A stretch of 8,076 bases of DNA from Acidobacteriota bacterium. Its GTDB lineage: Bacteria > Acidobacteriota > UBA890. The stretch is taken from contig PBML01000029.1 in the NCBI GenBank assembly GCA_002722645.1, forward strand, positions 37,949 to 46,024. The letters run 5' to 3'. The notes under the pieces were generated by a model, which worked only from the letters and a program-made list of their open reading frames with translations, did not search any database and was not told where the DNA came from. Position 1 is the first letter of the stretch, and the number at the start of each line of letters is the position of its first letter. The translations under genes and the position numbers were made by a program. Below, one piece after another: positions 6,966 through 8,076 of this stretch.

Positions 6966-7181
6966 TCAAAACACGCCGGGGTCGGCAAAGTTCGCTTGCT
7001 TGTGCTTGCCATCGCAAAATGGCTTGTTTTGGGAGTGGCCGCAACGACATAGGGCATAGTGCTCGAAAGATGCCCCTTTGCCTCTCTCGGTGTCCTCAAG
7101 CTCGATGCCGCCGGTGACGAAGTACGGGCCCTCTGCAACAATCTGTATCGTTGGTGGTTTCTCTGCCTCCGAATATTCCAC
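6966..7181 (-). CDS. CDGSH iron-sulfur domain protein, possibly the detached C-terminal part of the preceding gene
   Basis: A 71-residue ORF from GTG 7179-7181 to TGA 6966-6968. It opens with VEYSEAEKPPTIQIVAEGPY and FVTGGIEL, then a CDGSH-type motif CRCGHSQNKPFCDGKH (residues 45-60) with ligands Cys 45, Cys 47, Cys 56 and His 60 for a [2Fe-2S] cluster. Lys 59 stands where the consensus has Ser, Ala or Thr. CDGSH proteins transfer electrons or clusters; the role here is unknown. The ORF is in the same frame as the gene before it, separated by its TAG (7191-7193) and three sense codons (Val-Asp-Gly). The start region reads like an interdomain linker, and only a weak AGGT precedes the GTG. It may therefore be translated by reinitiation or stop read-through, or be the remnant of a gene broken by an amber mutation. 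The cluster motif itself is intact. Confidence 0.78.
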   Translation of the reverse strand: MEYSEAEKPPTIQIVAEGPYFVTGGIELEDTERGKGASFEHYALCRCGHSQNKPFCDGKHKQANFADPGVF

Positions 7182-7190
7182 GCCGTCGAC

Positions 7191-7649
7191 CTAGTGATTC
7201 AAGGCTCCTGAAGGGCAACGACGTATCTGTTCCTTGACCTGCTCGCCGGGAGCTCCGTCGGGATCAATCCATGGTTCTATCCCGACCCGAAATACCTCGG
7301 GGAGCTCATCAGCACAGTAGCCGATGTGGGCACAAATGCCGCGGTTGTCATGCACCGTGATTTCTTCGCCCTCATAATCAGTGCAGTGGTCCTGCTCCCC
7401 GCCTGTAACCTGGGCACTGCTAAAACCGGTGTTGCGATGGTTGCCGTCGCAAAATGGCTTGTCGCGAGAGGAACCACAACGACACAGGGCGATGTTGCCC
7501 TTTTTCTTCCGCAAAGGATCGATCCGGTTTCCCCTAGCATCAAAGAAATTGACGGGCCCCTCAACACGCAGTGGCCCATGCTCCCGTGGGCTGATTTGGG
7601 GGTTGTCATTTTCGGCGTCTTTATCCATTAATTCTTTCTCCGTCGCCAT
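7191..7649 (-). CDS. CDGSH plus Fer4_19 iron-sulfur protein
   Basis: The protein has 152 residues from ATG 7647-7649, preceded by GGGTGG at a suitable distance; an ATG at 7626-7628 with GGAG upstream is an alternative that removes seven residues. After a polar N-terminus comes a CDGSH domain (about 24-77) with CRCGSSRDKPFCDGNH at 56-71: Cys 56, Cys 58, Cys 67 and His 71 are the [2Fe-2S] ligands, and Asn 70 replaces the usual Ser. Residues of about 88-152 are a divergent single-cluster ferredoxin domain (Fer4_19, formerly DUF1271): YEGEEITVHDNRGICAHIGYC, LPEVFRVG, PWIDPDGA and the terminal CPSGAL, with Cys 106, 112 and 145 in family positions and Cys 89 additional. It is a likely soluble redox or cluster-carrier protein. 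The TAG at 7191-7193 comes two codons after CPSGAL. The frame remains open to a GTG at 7716-7718, but that extension has no domain features. Confidence 0.87.
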   Translation of the reverse strand: MATEKELMDKDAENDNPQISPREHGPLRVEGPVNFFDARGNRIDPLRKKKGNIALCRCGSSRDKPFCDGNHRNTGFSSAQVTGGEQDHCTDYEGEEITVHDNRGICAHIGYCADELPEVFRVGIEPWIDPDGAPGEQVKEQIRRCPSGALNH

Positions 7650-7858
7650 TATTAGCCACCCAAACGAAACTGGAAACTGTTTACGGTGACGCCTGCATGT
7701 CGACCTCGACAGTGGCACCGGTTACTTTGTGACGAATTGCACCAGATGCACAAAACCAATTTCCTCAAAGGAGCCTGGGTTTTTGGCATCAGTTTTTTGC
7801 TAGGGTTGTGCAACAATCCTGAGCGGTCCTTTAATAGTTTCCGGTCCAAGGAGCATCG
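7650..7858. promoter_or_regulatory. divergent intergenic region between iron-sulfur genes and parvulin gene
   Basis: This 209-bp gap separates two divergent starts. On the plus strand TTTAAT (7830-7835) matches a -10 box at five of six bases, with a poor -35, TTGTGC (7806-7811), 18 bp upstream; it would start the parvulin transcript shortly before its AAGGAG ribosome site at 7848-7853. I see no convincing promoter in the minus direction for the iron-sulfur genes. Confidence 0.35.
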
Positions 7859-8076
7859 ATGGCTACAGCGCATGCCCGACACATCCTCGTCGCCACTGAA
7901 GATAAAGCCAACGATCTGAGCGCCCAGATCGACGACGGCGCCAACTTCGGCGACATGGCACGCAAACATTCAAGTTGTCCTTCTGGCGCGCAGGGCGGAG
8001 ACCTTGGCGAATTCAGCCCTGGCCAAATGGTTCCTGAGTTCGACGTAGTAATCTGGAACGAAGCGGTCGGAGAGGT
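7859..8076 (+). CDS. ppiC: PpiC-type parvulin peptidyl-prolyl isomerase, N-terminal part
   Basis: The gene starts at ATG 7859, five bases after a strong AAGGAG, and runs off the right edge after 72 codons with no stop. The product begins MATAHARHILVATEDKAND with no signal peptide, then ANFGDMARKHSSCPSGAQGG, then DLGEFSPGQMVPEFD. This follows the small single-domain parvulin of E. coli (PpiC/Par10, about 93 residues) nearly block for block: the ARHILV first strand with its active-site His, the KHSSCPSG segment, and GGDLGEF with the substrate-pocket Met and Phe in GQMVPEFD. About 20 residues with the second conserved His (GYHII-type block) should lie outside the window. It catalyses cis-trans isomerisation of peptidyl-prolyl bonds, probably in the cytoplasm given the absence of a leader. 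If the full gene is longer, it could carry an additional domain; the visible part gives no hint of one. Confidence 0.9.
   Translation, partial: MATAHARHILVATEDKANDLSAQIDDGANFGDMARKHSSCPSGAQGGDLGEFSPGQMVPEFDVVIWNEAVGE

Noticed and set aside
7746..7919. Plus-strand ORF with a lipoprotein-like start (FGISFLLGLC)
   Set aside because: It runs out of frame into the parvulin gene, lacks a ribosome site, and its continuation is the shifted translation of ppiC; the hydrophobic start comes from T-rich intergenic sequence.

Overview
This window of moderately high GC reads like ordinary chromosomal DNA from a diderm bacterium. Two products carry lipoprotein signal peptides, the periplasmic-type folding enzymes are of bacterial type, and GTG occurs as a start. 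The combination of an S9 peptidase, a HEAT-repeat lipoprotein fused to a cyclophilin, a lipoprotein with a SurA-like N-terminus fused to a DsbA-type thioredoxin, and a tRNA without encoded CCA would fit Acidobacteriota (Vicinamibacteria-like) or a similar lineage. That placement is inferred from gene style only. I see no transposase, integrase, phage gene, CRISPR array or rRNA.

Layout: (1) 1-642, plus strand, the C-terminal part of an S9 (prolyl-oligopeptidase family) hydrolase, entering from the left edge. (2) 714-1472, minus strand, an N-formylglutamate amidohydrolase-family protein, convergent with the S9 gene. (3) 1563-5188, plus strand, a probable operon: a membrane-anchored J-domain protein, a HEAT-repeat/cyclophilin lipoprotein, and an AI-2E-family (PerM-type) membrane protein whose start overlaps the preceding stop as ATGA. 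(4) 5347-5441, a complete tRNA-Ser with anticodon CGA and a long variable arm. (5) 5534-7649, minus strand, read right to left: a CDGSH plus Fer4_19 iron-sulfur protein, a second CDGSH protein, an unrecognised 54-residue protein, and a SurA_N-like/DsbA-like lipoprotein. (6) 7859-8076, plus strand, the start of a PpiC-type parvulin, cut by the right edge.

Two points stand out. First, the two CDGSH ORFs lie in one reading frame, separated by a single TAG plus three sense codons. The sequence across the stop looks like the linker of a single CDGSH-Fer4_19-CDGSH protein, so this may be one gene broken, or conditionally divided, by an amber codon. Second, protein-folding functions are dense: a J-domain protein, a cyclophilin, a DsbA-like thioredoxin with a chaperone-like N-terminus, and a parvulin lie within about 6.5 kb, two of them lipoproteins. 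This suggests envelope protein quality control, but the genes belong to at least three transcription units, so a shared system is only an inference. No clearly undescribed defence or mobile system is visible.
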